Assembly: GCA_034376725.1 (NCBI GenBank)
Contig: JAXMJH010000086.1
Span: 8,709-72,708 of the forward strand
DNA from: UBA11164 sp034376725
GTDB lineage: Bacteria; Pseudomonadota; Gammaproteobacteria; Xanthomonadales; Xanthomonadaceae
Length of the DNA stretch: 64,000 nt
Reading direction: 5' to 3'
Under the pieces are notes generated by a model that worked only from the letters and a program-made list of their open reading frames with translations, made no database searches and was not told the DNA's origin. Shown one piece after another: positions 26,735 to 40,416 of the stretch; positions within the stretch are counted from its first letter, which is position 1, and each line of letters begins with the position of its first letter. Made by a program: the position numbers and the translations under genes.

Positions 26735-27715
26735 ATGTTGCTGAATGCACGGTTGTTCATTGCGGGTGCCCTGCTGGCGCTTACATTCGGCGTATCGGCG
26801 CAGTCGCGCAGTTGGGACACCGATATCATCCGCGACACCTTCGGCTTCGGGCCGGACAGCGCCAGCGACGTCCCATGGGAGGCGATCGAGCAGGGCTGTC
26901 CGCGTCGCGACTGCATCCCGGCCATCGACAGCCCGCAGTTCGTCTCCGCCGATGCCGCCAGGTTTCTCGATGACGATGATCTGGTGATGGGCATATCGCG
27001 CGCTGGAATCAGTCGCGCTTACCCGACCCGCATCCTCAACTATCACGAAATCGTGAATGACCGCATTGGCGATCTGCCGGTGGCCGTTACCTGGTGTCCA
27101 CTGTGCGGCTCGGGCCTGGCTTTCGAGCGCACGCTGGATGGCGAAGCGGTGGAATTCGGCGTGTCCGGCCTGCTGCACAACAGCGACCTGATCATGTACG
27201 ATCGAAACAGCGAGTCGCTCTGGCAGCAAATCAGCGGTACCGCCTTTGCCGGTCCGCGCAAGGGCCAGACGCTGACCGCCCTGCCGGTGAGCCTGACCAC
27301 CTGGGCCGAGTGGCGTGCCGCGCATCCGGAAACCGAGGTGCTTCAGGTGCCCAGCGATGACCCGCGCTACGCGCAGAACGCGCCTTATGGTGACTATGAT
27401 CGCAGTCCGCGGCTGATCTTTCCGGTAGCGTCGCAAAACGCGCGTCTTCATCCAAAGGAAGTGGTGTATGGCGTCGAGATTGGCGATCAGTCGTTTGCGG
27501 TTACCGAGCGTGCGCTGCGTGCCCAGGCCGAAATCGAGACAACCGCTGGATCGACCCAGCTGCTCTGGAGACGAAGTGACAATGGAACGGTTTCAGTCGT
27601 TACTGCGGGTGGCGATGAGCTGGTCGCGCACCGGATGTTCTGGTTTGCGTGGTACACTTTTCATGTCGATACCGGGCTGTTCGACTTGCCGGGAAACGCC
27701 AAGCAGCGCCAGTAG
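26735..27715 (+). CDS. DUF3179 domain-containing exported protein
   Basis: 326 residues. MLLNARLFIAGALLALTFGVSAQ is a Sec signal peptide. The mature part matches the DUF3179 family: IDSPQFVSADAARFLDDDDLVMG, YPTRILNYHEIVND, the Cys pair in VTWCPLCGSGLAF, GLLHNSDLIMYDR and ESLWQQISGTAFAG. The family is periplasmic or exported with no settled function. The conserved WCPLCG suggests metal or redox chemistry, which is inference. GGGAGAGG lies close upstream of the ATG. Confidence 0.8.
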   Translation: MLLNARLFIAGALLALTFGVSAQSRSWDTDIIRDTFGFGPDSASDVPWEAIEQGCPRRDCIPAIDSPQFVSADAARFLDDDDLVMGISRAGISRAYPTRILNYHEIVNDRIGDLPVAVTWCPLCGSGLAFERTLDGEAVEFGVSGLLHNSDLIMYDRNSESLWQQISGTAFAGPRKGQTLTALPVSLTTWAEWRAAHPETEVLQVPSDDPRYAQNAPYGDYDRSPRLIFPVASQNARLHPKEVVYGVEIGDQSFAVTERALRAQAEIETTAGSTQLLWRRSDNGTVSVVTAGGDELVAHRMFWFAWYTFHVDTGLFDLPGNAKQRQ

Positions 27716-27860
27716 CGATTTTGCCGGTTTCGGTCTCTTGCCGCCGATTCGGTTTCGCACAGCAGCGAGCGTATGGCGGCGTGACCCGGCGAGGGCAGGC
27801 GGATTCGCCGGTCCTGCGCGTATCGACCGATTTGGTCGTAGATTGGTACTGGGGAGTTAA

Positions 27861-29849
27861 TTGGGCGTGCCGATGTCAGTGACCGAGGCCAAGCCGGCAG
27901 CGAGCGCGCAGGTAGCCGCTGAACGGCCGCGAGGGCCTTCGAGGGTGGTCGGGTATTTCCGTCGTTACCGGCTGCGTACCATGCTGGCGACGGCCGGTGG
28001 CTTCGTTTTGGTCGTGCTGTTGGGCAGCGTTCTGCTGACCGGCCGTTCGCTGGACATGGGACGACGCGATATCGCGTTGATCGAGTTGGTTCGCGGGCTT
28101 GAGACCGTTTCCCAGCAGATCACCAGTGATGCGGAGCAGTATCTGCGCATCGCGCCCCGCGATTACCCCGACTACTATCGCGACACGCAGGTCTACTATC
28201 AGTCGCTGCGTCGGCAGCTCGAACGTATAGACGCAATCCGCGGCGAGCTTGCCACGCTCAGCCTGAACCTGGGTGGCGGCGCATTTGCCGGACTGGTGGC
28301 CAGCGAGTCAGACCAGTTGCGGCGCAGCGTTGCTGCGTTCAATGCATTCTGGGAGGAGTACCGCTCCGGCCTCGACGAGCAGCTCGGGCCGGATACCGAC
28401 GAGCCGCGTCTGGAATGGGGCGCCAAGCATTTGCAGTTCTACGGCGCGCTTCTCGATCGTCAGGTTGGCGACGTATCGACTGCGTCCCATGATTATGTCG
28501 ATCAGCACTTTCAGTCGGGCAAGTGGATCAGCCAGTACGGCATGTTGTTTGGCTTTGCCCTGGCGGTTGGGCTGGTGGTGCTGCTGTTGCGGCTGATCGA
28601 TCGTCGCATCCAGGTCACCCTGAACGGCTGCCAGCAAATCGCGTTGGGCCGATTCGGCGACCGGATCCCGGTGCACAGGGAGGACGAGCTGACCGCCCTC
28701 GACGAGGCGGTCAACAAGATGTCAGGCCGGATCGGCGGCGTGCTGACCTTGCTCGATGGCGTCCAGCAGGGCGGCGATCTGGACTCGACGCTGGGTCAGC
28801 TGTGCATGGCGCTTTCGAAGCTGGACAAGGTCGACTGGCTGGCGCTCTACGAGATCGACCAGCTTCGATCGGCGGTCGAGTTGCGCGGGCAGTACCCGAA
28901 GCGATACGCGCTTCCGCACATCGACGCGGGAAGCCTGCCCTGGCAGCAGGAGCGCGCGCGCACTATTTCCCTGACGCCGGCCCCCGATCGCCCCGAGGAC
29001 GAATTGGCCGGTGCTCTCTATCGCTACCGCTTCGCGTCGGCCATGTGGGTGATCATGCCGATGGAAGGCGAGCATTGCTTTGCGCTGTTGCTCGCCAGCC
29101 GCAGCGCAGATGCGCTGCAGAGCGATATCGCCGAGTTGCTCGGCAATGTGGCACCGATCATCGGCCATGGGCTGGACAAGACCTTGTTGGCCGAGCGCCT
29201 GCTGCTGGCCACGGTCAACGGTCTGAGCAAGCTGGCCGAGAGTCGGGATACCGAGACCGGAAACCACCTCGTTCGCATGAGCCAGTATTCGCGAATTCTC
29301 GCCGAGTCCTATGTGCTGTTCGGACCGCGTGGCGAGCCAGACTGGAACCCCGATGCCAGCGGTGAGTTCATCCGCGACGTGGTCCGGTTCGCGCCGATGC
29401 ACGACATCGGAAAAGTGGGCGTCCCGGATTCGATTCTGCTCAAGCCGGGTCGGTTGAGTCAGGTCGAGCGAACCGAAATGAACATGCATCCGCTGATCGG
29501 CGGAGAAGTGCTGCGCGCCTGCGCCAAGCAACTGCCCGGCCGCGGCCTGTCGTTGTTCAAAGTGGCGATCGATATCGCCGAAGGCCATCACGAGAAGTAC
29601 GACGGGACCGGATACCCCATGGCGCTGGCTGGCAAGGAAATTCCGCTTGCCGCGCGGATTGTGGCGATTGCCGATGTATTCGATGCCCTGACCAGCAAGC
29701 GACCCTACAAGGAAGCCTGGTCGCCGGAGCAGGCGATGGAATACTTGCGGTTGCAGTCGGGCAAGCACTTCGATCCGGACCTGGTGGTGGCTTTCGAGAC
29801 CGGGCTGCCGGCAATCATGCAGATCTACCGCGATCTCAGGCACATCTGA
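27861..29849 (+). CDS. Membrane-bound HD-GYP domain protein with HAMP region (cyclic-di-GMP phosphodiesterase-like)
   Basis: About 658-662 residues. An N-terminal membrane span (RTMLATAGGFVLVVLLGSVLL) is followed by a periplasmic sensor of about 170 residues and a second span (YGMLFGFALAVGLVVLLLRLI). A HAMP-like linker, a GAF-like region and a C-terminal HD-GYP domain follow. The HD is in FAPMHDIGKVGVPDSILLKPG and the GYP in GHHEKYDGTGYP, both intact, so it probably degrades cyclic-di-GMP. Start choice: GGGGAG (27851-27856) suits the TTG at 27861 or GTG at 27867, while the ATG at 27873 is 16 bases away. Confidence 0.85.
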   Translation: MGVPMSVTEAKPAASAQVAAERPRGPSRVVGYFRRYRLRTMLATAGGFVLVVLLGSVLLTGRSLDMGRRDIALIELVRGLETVSQQITSDAEQYLRIAPRDYPDYYRDTQVYYQSLRRQLERIDAIRGELATLSLNLGGGAFAGLVASESDQLRRSVAAFNAFWEEYRSGLDEQLGPDTDEPRLEWGAKHLQFYGALLDRQVGDVSTASHDYVDQHFQSGKWISQYGMLFGFALAVGLVVLLLRLIDRRIQVTLNGCQQIALGRFGDRIPVHREDELTALDEAVNKMSGRIGGVLTLLDGVQQGGDLDSTLGQLCMALSKLDKVDWLALYEIDQLRSAVELRGQYPKRYALPHIDAGSLPWQQERARTISLTPAPDRPEDELAGALYRYRFASAMWVIMPMEGEHCFALLLASRSADALQSDIAELLGNVAPIIGHGLDKTLLAERLLLATVNGLSKLAESRDTETGNHLVRMSQYSRILAESYVLFGPRGEPDWNPDASGEFIRDVVRFAPMHDIGKVGVPDSILLKPGRLSQVERTEMNMHPLIGGEVLRACAKQLPGRGLSLFKVAIDIAEGHHEKYDGTGYPMALAGKEIPLAARIVAIADVFDALTSKRPYKEAWSPEQAMEYLRLQSGKHFDPDLVVAFETGLPAIMQIYRDLRHI

Positions 29850-29947
29850 GCGAATCGGGCGATCAGGGCGCGATGAACCTCGCGCGTCGTCATGCTGTCG
29901 AAACCGTCGGTATATCATCGACAACCTTGGCCGCAACAGGAAATGAC

Positions 29948-31414
29948 GTGACCTGGCCCATGCTGCGAAGCGCGGCTCGAAACCGATGGCGGCGATCCGG
30001 CACGCCCGGCCACCGCATTGCCGGGCTGATCTGCCTGTCGCTGATGCTGGCTGGCTGCGCTGGCCTGGAGCGCAAACCCGACCTGCAGCGGCTTTACGTG
30101 AGCAGTCAAAGCGCAGTCGATCAACCGCCGGTGATACTCATTCCGGGAATCATGGGCAGTCGCCTGATCGATGACCGGGAGGAAGAGCGCTGGGTGGGCT
30201 CCTGGTTCAAGACGATGTTTTCGAGCTACCGGGATCTGGTCCTGCCGATCGATCCCGAGACGCTCATGCCGCAGCCGAATCTGACCGTGGGCGGGCTGAC
30301 CGATGAAGTATCGGGGCGCGACTACTACGCTTCGATCGCGCGGATCCTTCGTGACGCGGGTGGCTACCGTCTGGGACGGCCTGGCTTAGCCGCCGAGCCG
30401 GGTCAGCGCTACTACTATGAATTTGCCTACGACTGGCGGCTGGACAACGTGCAGACGGCGCGCCGACTGGACGAATTGATTTCCCAGATCCGCCAGGATC
30501 ACGGGCGGCCCGATCTGAAGGTGGACATCATCGCTCACAGCATGGGCGGACTGGTGGCACGGTATTACCTACGTTACGGCACGGTCGATGTGTTGGACGA
30601 CAACGAGTTTCCGGTGAACTACCACGGCGAGTCCCGGGTTCGCCGGGTCGCGCTGCTGGGCACGCCCAATCTGGGTTCGGTCGGCTCGCTGCACGCGTTC
30701 ATCGTCGGTCGGCGGGTCGCATTGGGTCGGGTGCCGCCCGATGTGCTGATGACATTCCCGAGCATGTACCAATTGTTTCCGCATCCGCTGCACGACTGGA
30801 TAATCACTGCCGAAGGCCGTGTGCTCGACCGGGATGTTTTCGATATCGGGATATGGCGCCGATTCCAGTGGTCGATCTTCGACGCTGGCGTGCGTGAGGC
30901 GATACTGGCCGATTTCGACGACCCGGCGCAGGGCGCGGCACATCTGTCGATGCTGGAGCGCTATTTTCACAAGCACATCGAACGGGCGCGGCGTTTCGTG
31001 TGGTCGCTGACCGTCCCGCTGGAGCGCGCGCCGTGGCGGATGATGACCTTCGGTGGCGACTGCGAGCTGACCGCCGCGCGGGTTCTGGTCGAGGAGGAGT
31101 CCGGCGATTCGGTCGTGCGCCTCAATCCCAAGCAGATCGCCAATCCGGTTTCTGGTGTCGATTACGACCGTCTGATGCTCGAACCGGGCGATGGAACGGT
31201 TACCAAGGCCTCGCTGCTGGCCCGCGATTCGCTGGATCCGTTCGTGCCCCGGCATCGCTACATCTCCTTTCCGGCCAGCGGCTCGATGTTCCTGTGCGAG
31301 CGTCACGATCGGTTGAGCTCAAACATCACCTTTCAGGACAACCTGCTTCAGTTTCTGCTCAATCGCGACAGTGGTCCGGAATTGGCGCCAGTCGCGCGCC
31401 AGACGCTAAACTGA
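29948..31414 (+). CDS. LCAT-family lipase/acyltransferase-like lipoprotein
   Basis: About 488 residues of alpha/beta-hydrolase related to lecithin:cholesterol acyltransferase. I prefer the GTG at 29948 because CAGGA lies 7 bases upstream. An ATG at 29873 would add 25 residues without support. A basic n-region and LICLSLMLAGC give a lipobox with Cys37. PPVILIPGIMGSRL forms the oxyanion region, DIIAHSMGGLVARYYL holds the nucleophile Ser, and DGTVTKASLL and CERHDRL probably supply the Asp and His. It may act on membrane lipids or polymers in the envelope. The substrate is unknown. Confidence 0.78.
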   Translation: MTWPMLRSAARNRWRRSGTPGHRIAGLICLSLMLAGCAGLERKPDLQRLYVSSQSAVDQPPVILIPGIMGSRLIDDREEERWVGSWFKTMFSSYRDLVLPIDPETLMPQPNLTVGGLTDEVSGRDYYASIARILRDAGGYRLGRPGLAAEPGQRYYYEFAYDWRLDNVQTARRLDELISQIRQDHGRPDLKVDIIAHSMGGLVARYYLRYGTVDVLDDNEFPVNYHGESRVRRVALLGTPNLGSVGSLHAFIVGRRVALGRVPPDVLMTFPSMYQLFPHPLHDWIITAEGRVLDRDVFDIGIWRRFQWSIFDAGVREAILADFDDPAQGAAHLSMLERYFHKHIERARRFVWSLTVPLERAPWRMMTFGGDCELTAARVLVEEESGDSVVRLNPKQIANPVSGVDYDRLMLEPGDGTVTKASLLARDSLDPFVPRHRYISFPASGSMFLCERHDRLSSNITFQDNLLQFLLNRDSGPELAPVARQTLN

Positions 31415-31444
31415 GCGCCGCTTCCGAAGCTAGGCTCCGTCCCG

Positions 31445-32377
31445 ATGTACCCGCGAATCGAACCCTTTGCGCACGGGACGCTGGCCGTCGACCGTCGGCA
31501 TTCCCTGTACTACGAGCAGTGCGGAAACCCCCGGGGCAAGCCGGTGGTGATTGTCCACGGCGGACCGGGCGGCGGGTGCAACGCGCGGATGCGCTGCTTT
31601 CATGACCCCGAGGCCTACCGCATCATCCTGTTCGATCAACGCGGCGCCGGACGATCCACGCCGCATGCCGATCTGGTCGACAACACCACAGGGCACCTGA
31701 TCGCCGACATGGAACTGCTGCGCGAGACGCTGGGCATCGAGCGTTGGCAGGTGTTCGGTGGTTCCTGGGGCTCGACGCTTGCGTTGGCGTATGCGCAGCG
31801 TCACCCCGAGCGGGTCTCCGAGCTGGTGTTGCGTGGCATCTTCATGCTGCGCCGCTGGGAGCTGGAGTGGTTCTATCAGGAGGGCGCGTCGAATCTGTTC
31901 CCGGATGCCTGGCAACAGTTCATCTCGGTCATTCCCGAAGTGGAGCGCTGCGACCTGATTTCGGCGTTCCATCGGCGGCTGACCGGCGATGACGAATCTG
32001 TCCGACTGGCCGCTGCCCGCGCCTGGTCGGTCTGGGAGGGCGCGACCAGTTACCTGCATCCGGATCCCGATTTCACGGCCTCCCACGCCGAGGCGCGATT
32101 CGCGCTGGCGTTCGCCCGGATCGAAAGCCATTACTTCGTCAACGGCGGATTCTTCGAAGTGGAAGGTCAACTGCTGCGCGATGCCCACCGCATCGCCGAA
32201 ATTCCGGGAACCATCGTCCATGGCCGCTATGACGTGGTTTGTCCGGTGCGCAACGCCTGGGAACTGCATGCCGCGTGGCCGCGCTCGCAGCTGGTGATCT
32301 GCCCAGGATCCGGGCACTCCGGATTCGAACCGGAAATCGCGCAGGCGCTGGTCAGGGCGACCGACGGCTATCGTTGA
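31445..32377 (+). CDS. pip: Proline iminopeptidase (peptidase S33)
   Basis: 310 residues. HGGPGGGC (residues 38-45) is the oxyanion loop typical of S33, and FGGSWGSTLAL has nucleophile Ser107. The C-terminal part contains VHGRYDVVCPV (Asp) and PGSGHSGFEPE (His), completing the triad. It removes N-terminal proline from peptides in the cytoplasm. Its last 10 bases overlap the end of tilS, which runs the other way. Confidence 0.92.
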   Translation: MYPRIEPFAHGTLAVDRRHSLYYEQCGNPRGKPVVIVHGGPGGGCNARMRCFHDPEAYRIILFDQRGAGRSTPHADLVDNTTGHLIADMELLRETLGIERWQVFGGSWGSTLALAYAQRHPERVSELVLRGIFMLRRWELEWFYQEGASNLFPDAWQQFISVIPEVERCDLISAFHRRLTGDDESVRLAAARAWSVWEGATSYLHPDPDFTASHAEARFALAFARIESHYFVNGGFFEVEGQLLRDAHRIAEIPGTIVHGRYDVVCPVRNAWELHAAWPRSQLVICPGSGHSGFEPEIAQALVRATDGYR

Positions 32378-33780
32378 TTGCCGTCAGGCGGAGGGTCGAT
32401 GGTCTCCAGCGACAGCCGCAGACCGTGACGAACAAGCCAGTCGTGCAGTCGGGCCGAGATGATGCGGTCGCCGCAGGCCAGCAGGGTGCCGTCGGACGCG
32501 AACAGCAAGGGCAGTGCCTGGCGTTGCCAGGGCGGAATGTCCGACTGCTGAAGCAGGTGTTTCAGACTGTGCGAATGGCGTCGGCCCGGCAGGGTGATCC
32601 GTTCGCCGCCGCGACGCGCACGGACAACGACCGGCGGAACGAAACCGGGCCCTGCGCCATCGCCCGATTGCGGGGGAGGCGGGACGAACTCAGCGCAAGG
32701 TTGCAGGCATAGGAGGCGGCCGTCGGCCAGAGGCAGGGGTGTTCGGCCATCCCATGAAACGCTGGCGACTGGCGCAATATCCGCCGATGCCCAACCGGCA
32801 TGAAGGGCGTCGCGCCAACGGCGAACCCAGGCGCCGGCCCAATCGAAGCAGGCTGTGCTGTCGGGCGCTGCGTCCAGCAGGTCCGATTCGATCCGGGCGA
32901 TGCCGTTGCCGGGCAGCGGAGGTAGGCCGAGTCGGGTCAGCCACTGGCGCAGCACGCGCGCCCGGCGGCTTGCCGGCAAGGCCAGCAAGCCGGAGCGATC
33001 GAGCCGGTCGGGTGCGGTGGCAGTCAGCCGCAGGAGGATGTCGGCCTCGTCATCGGAAAGCAGCGCGCTGGCCTCGGCACACAGCTCGGCGCTGCGGGCA
33101 AGCGAGCGATCGGCATGCGGCCAGCGCTGCATCAGGACCGGCAGCAGATGCTGGCGCAGCCAGGCGCGATCATTGGCCGAGCCGAAATTGCTCGGGTCGG
33201 CAACTGCCGGCAGGCCCAGCTCGGCCAGGCACTGACGCAGGTGTTCGATGCCGACCGTCAACAAAGGTCGCCAAAGGGTCCCGCTGCCCAGGGGTCTGGT
33301 TAGGCGCATGGCGGCCAGACCGTCCGGCCCGGAGGCGCGCAGCGCCCGCAGCAGGAAAGTCTCGGCCTGATCCTGACGGTGATGGCCGGTCGCCAGCAGT
33401 TCGCCCTTGTCCAGCGCGTCGGCCAGCAGGGCGTAACGGGCATCGCGGGCAGCTGCTTCCAGCCCCAGCCCGCTGTGGCGCTCGACCTGTGCGCGCAGCA
33501 CTACCAGCGGCACGTCGAGGCGCGCGCAGAGCTTCTGGCAGTCTGCCGCCCATCGCGCAGATTCCGGGTGCAGACCGTGATCGACGTGCAGCGCACGCAG
33601 GCCGCGCGCACGCGCCTCGGGCATCCCGGCCAATACGCCGAGCAGGGCGGTCGAATCCGGGCCACCGCTGAAGGCGACCGCCAGGTTGCGCTCCGGCCAC
33701 TGCTTCAACGCGTCGATCAGCAGGGCGCTCAGCGCTTCGGTTTGCGGCCTTGAGCTGGATTCGCCAGGCGGCAGGGTCAC
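32368..33780 (-). CDS. tilS: tRNA(Ile)-lysidine synthase
   Basis: 470 residues. The PP-loop SGGPDS (residues 38-43) binds ATP. VDHGLHPESARWAADCQKLC and GHHRQDQAETFLLR are further N-type ATP pyrophosphatase blocks. The C-terminal TilS domains recognise tRNA. It modifies C34 of tRNA-Ile(CAU) to lysidine, essential for reading AUA. It lies 42 bases downstream of accA on the same strand, a common arrangement. Confidence 0.95.
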   Translation of the reverse strand: MTLPPGESSSRPQTEALSALLIDALKQWPERNLAVAFSGGPDSTALLGVLAGMPEARARGLRALHVDHGLHPESARWAADCQKLCARLDVPLVVLRAQVERHSGLGLEAAARDARYALLADALDKGELLATGHHRQDQAETFLLRALRASGPDGLAAMRLTRPLGSGTLWRPLLTVGIEHLRQCLAELGLPAVADPSNFGSANDRAWLRQHLLPVLMQRWPHADRSLARSAELCAEASALLSDDEADILLRLTATAPDRLDRSGLLALPASRRARVLRQWLTRLGLPPLPGNGIARIESDLLDAAPDSTACFDWAGAWVRRWRDALHAGWASADIAPVASVSWDGRTPLPLADGRLLCLQPCAEFVPPPPQSGDGAGPGFVPPVVVRARRGGERITLPGRRHSHSLKHLLQQSDIPPWQRQALPLLFASDGTLLACGDRIISARLHDWLVRHGLRLSLETIDPPPDGNQR

Positions 33781-33822
33781 GGCAGGTCACGATTCGCGCC
33801 GCGTACGCGCGCGACAGCGGCC

Positions 33823-34782
33823 TCAAGCGGCTTCGTAGGCACCGTAGCGTCGCAGGCGCTGGTAGCGCTGTTCGAGCAGGGTCGGGGTGTCGAGGCCGGC
33901 CAGTGCATCGAGTTCGTTGATCAGGACGGTGCGCAGTCGGATCGCCATCGAACGCGGGTTGCGGTGCGCACCGCCGGTCGGTTCGCGGATGACCTTGTCG
34001 ACCAGGCCCAGGCCCTTGAGCCGCACCGCTGTCAGGCCCAGTGCATCGGCGGCGTCCTTGGCCTTGTCGGCGGATTTCCACAAAATCGATGCACAGCCCT
34101 CCGGCGAAATCACCGAATAGGTGCCGTATTGCAGCATCAGCGTGCGGTCGCCAACGCCGATGGCCAGGGCGCCACCGGAGCCGCCTTCGCCGATCACGGT
34201 ACACACAATCGGCACTTTCAGTTCGGCCATCTCGATCAGATTGCGGGCGATGGCCTCGGACTGGCCGCGTTCCTCAGCGCCGATGCCGGGGTAGGCGCCA
34301 GGGGTATCGATGAAGGTCAGAATGGGCAGGCCGAAACGCTCGGCCATGCGCATCAGGCGCAGCGCCTTGCGGTAGCCCTCCGGGCGCGGCATGCCGAAGT
34401 TCCGCCGCACCTTGCTCTTGGTGTCCCGGCCCTTCTGGTGGCCGATCACCATGACCGATCGACCCGCCATCCGGGCCAGCCCACCAACGATAGCGGCGTC
34501 GTCGGCGTAGGCGCGGTCGCCGGCCAACTCATGAAACTCTTCGCACATCAGGCGCAGATAATCCAGCGTATAGGGCCGAGCCGGATGCCGTGCGAGCTGG
34601 GAAATCTGCCAGGCGCTGAGGTTGCGAAAAATTTCCGCCGTGCGGGAGCGCAGCTTCGCTTCCAGTGCGCGGACTTCACGGTCGATGTCCATCGCCTCGC
34701 CGTGGCTGGCATCGCGAAGATCTTCGATCTTCGCCTGCAGGTCGGCGATTGGCTGCTCGAAGTCGAGGTAGTTGGGATTCAT
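33823..34782 (-). CDS. accA: Acetyl-CoA carboxylase carboxyltransferase subunit alpha
   Basis: 319 residues from the ATG at 34782 (MNPNYLDFEQPIADLQAKIE). The longer frame towards 36036 is antisense-type shadow within dnaE. RPYTLDYLRLMCEEFHELAGDRAYADD, MVIGHQKGRDTK, FIDTPGAYPGIGAEERGQSEAIARNL and GEGGSGGALAIGVGD mark the crotonase-fold transferase. It joins AccD to make malonyl-CoA. It is placed between dnaE and tilS as in many gammaproteobacteria. Confidence 0.97.
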   Translation of the reverse strand: MNPNYLDFEQPIADLQAKIEDLRDASHGEAMDIDREVRALEAKLRSRTAEIFRNLSAWQISQLARHPARPYTLDYLRLMCEEFHELAGDRAYADDAAIVGGLARMAGRSVMVIGHQKGRDTKSKVRRNFGMPRPEGYRKALRLMRMAERFGLPILTFIDTPGAYPGIGAEERGQSEAIARNLIEMAELKVPIVCTVIGEGGSGGALAIGVGDRTLMLQYGTYSVISPEGCASILWKSADKAKDAADALGLTAVRLKGLGLVDKVIREPTGGAHRNPRSMAIRLRTVLINELDALAGLDTPTLLEQRYQRLRRYGAYEAA

Positions 34783-34856
34783 TCGGCGTCGGTGCCAGTA
34801 GGTGCGTGAAGTATAACGGGCGTGAAGGCGGGGCGAGGCAATCGACGATTCCGCGC

Positions 34857-38432
<3,576 letters not shown>

Positions 38433-38538
38433 GCCGGGGATGCGCGAGGCCGGGACTCAGGGTATCCCCGGGGTAGGCTGGCGACAAGGCTTGACCGGGC
38501 TGCTGGCTTCTGGTCCACGGATCGCGGCGGCCGGCGCT

Positions 38539-39135
38539 TCAGGTGATCGCAAGGGCCAGCTGGCGGGCGACCGGCGCGAAACTCCGGCGATGCGCTGCGC
38601 ATGGCCCCAGCCTTTCGAGAGCGTCCAGGTGAGCGCGGGTCGGATATCCCTTGTGCACGGCGAAGCCATAACCAGGGTGGATTTGGTCCAGCTCGCGCAA
38701 TAGCCGGTCGCGCTCGACCTTGGCCAGGATCGATGCAGCGGCAATCGCAGGGTCGCTGGCATCGCCGCCGATCACCGCTTCGGCGCGGCAGCACAGTCCG
38801 GTGGGCAGACGATTGCCATCGATTCTCGCCAGGCCGGGTGCCGGCGACAGCGCGTTGACGCAGCGGCGCATGCCGATCAGGGTGGCCTGAAGAATATTCA
38901 GCGCGTCAATTTCCGCAACCGGGACCGCCGCCAGCCGCCAGGCCAGGGCGCACGCCTTGATCTGCACGGCGAGCGCCTCCCTGCGGTTGGCGCTCAGGGT
39001 CTTGGAGTCGGCCAGGCCGATGATCGGACGGGTGGAATCGAGAATCACCGCCGCCACCAGCACTGGACCCGCCAGCGGGCCGCGGCCGGCCTCATCGACG
39101 CCGGCGATGAGCGGTTCGCCCAGACTTGCCGTCAC
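38539..39135 (-). CDS. rnhB: Ribonuclease HII
   Basis: 198 residues. GVDEAGRGPLAGPV carries the first catalytic Asp-Glu pair, LADSKTLS the following motif, and GGDASDPAIAAASILAKVERDR the last catalytic residues. It removes ribonucleotides from DNA. Its ATG overlaps the lpxB stop by 4 bases. A gap of 106 bases separates it from dnaE. Confidence 0.96.
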   Translation of the reverse strand: MTASLGEPLIAGVDEAGRGPLAGPVLVAAVILDSTRPIIGLADSKTLSANRREALAVQIKACALAWRLAAVPVAEIDALNILQATLIGMRRCVNALSPAPGLARIDGNRLPTGLCCRAEAVIGGDASDPAIAAASILAKVERDRLLRELDQIHPGYGFAVHKGYPTRAHLDALERLGPCAAHRRSFAPVARQLALAIT

Positions 39136-40304
39136 GACAGCAGCTCGGCGACGGCATCGGCCGCCCGTTCGGAGGCGCCCTGGCGCAGTTGCTCATGGAT
39201 GTCGAGAAATCGGGGGGTCAGCCGGTCGATTGCGTCTGGGTGATCGAGCCAGTGCTGAAGACCCGCAGTGATGTTTTCCGGCGTGCAGTCTTCCTGGAGC
39301 AGTTCGGGAACCAGCGCCTCGCCGGCCAGCACGTTGGGCAGGCTGTAGTGCCGGGTTTTCATCAGCTTCAGGCGGCGGACCAGCCAGGCCGTCACTGGCG
39401 ATATGCGGTACGCCACCACCATCGGCCGCTTGGCCAGCAGGGCCTCCAGAGTGGCGGTGCCGGAAGCGAGCAGGACCAGATCGCTGGCGATCATCGCCTC
39501 ATGGGCCTGTCCATCGAGGATTCGCGCCACATTGCCACCGCCAGCCGCTTCGAATGCCTGCCGACAGGCCGTATTGGCCATCGGTGCGACCACCTTCATG
39601 GTTGGGTTGTTCAGCAGCAGATCGCCCAGCGCCTCCACGAAGATCGGCGCGAGCCGCCTGACCTCGGCGACCCGAGAGCCCGGGAGGACCGCCAATACCG
39701 GTGCGTTCGGCGGCAGGCGCAAGGTTTCGCGCGCGGCCCGTTGGTCGTTTTTCAGCGGGAATCGGTCGGCCAGTGGATGGCCGACGAATCGCGCATCCAC
39801 GTTATGGCGCGCATAGATCGGCGGCTCCATCGGGAACAGGCAAAGCACGCGATCGGCACTCTCGGCGATACGCGCGGCGCGGCTCTCGCGCCACGCCCAG
39901 ATCGAAGGGCTGACGTAGTGCACCGTGCGCACCCCGGCCCGCTTGAGGGTCCGCTCTATACCCAGGTTGAAGTCCGGCGCATCGATGCCGATGAACACGT
40001 CAGGCTGCCAATCCAGAACAGCGCGGATCACGTTGCGTCGAAGCCGCAGCAGGCGCGGGAGGTGCAGCAGCACTTCTGCCAGGCCCATGACCGACAGTTC
40101 GCCGCAGTCGTGCCAGATGTCCATCCCGGCAGACGCCATGGCCGCGCCGCCGATACCGGCAAACCGGGCATTCGGACAACGCGTTCGCAGCGAACGGATC
40201 AGATCTGCCCCCAGGCCATCGCCGGAAGCTTCGCCGGCTACCAGCGCGATACGCGGATACCCGGGTGGTTCAGCCGGATGTGGGTGATGGGCAGAGTCGG
40301 TCAC
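39132..40304 (-). CDS. lpxB: Lipid-A-disaccharide synthase
   Basis: 390 residues, starting at GTG 40304 just before the conserved RIALVAGEASGDGLGADLI. The extension to 40448 is unconserved and would fill the lpxA-lpxB gap. GTB-type glycosyltransferase blocks are SVMGLAEVLLHLPRLLRLR, FIGIDAPDFNLGIERTLKRAG, YVSPSIWAWRESRA and LLASGTATLEALL. It condenses UDP-2,3-diacylglucosamine with lipid X. Overlaps rnhB by 4 bases. Confidence 0.95.
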   Translation of the reverse strand: MTDSAHHPHPAEPPGYPRIALVAGEASGDGLGADLIRSLRTRCPNARFAGIGGAAMASAGMDIWHDCGELSVMGLAEVLLHLPRLLRLRRNVIRAVLDWQPDVFIGIDAPDFNLGIERTLKRAGVRTVHYVSPSIWAWRESRAARIAESADRVLCLFPMEPPIYARHNVDARFVGHPLADRFPLKNDQRAARETLRLPPNAPVLAVLPGSRVAEVRRLAPIFVEALGDLLLNNPTMKVVAPMANTACRQAFEAAGGGNVARILDGQAHEAMIASDLVLLASGTATLEALLAKRPMVVAYRISPVTAWLVRRLKLMKTRHYSLPNVLAGEALVPELLQEDCTPENITAGLQHWLDHPDAIDRLTPRFLDIHEQLRQGASERAADAVAELLS

Positions 40305-40416
40305 GCAGGCAATGATAGCCGGTGACCGGCGTCCACCGCTGCCGGTGGTGACCAAAAGTGTTTGGTCGAGCGTGACCCGCTCGTCGTGGCCACGGGGCAA
40401 ACCGGGCAGGTTTGAC

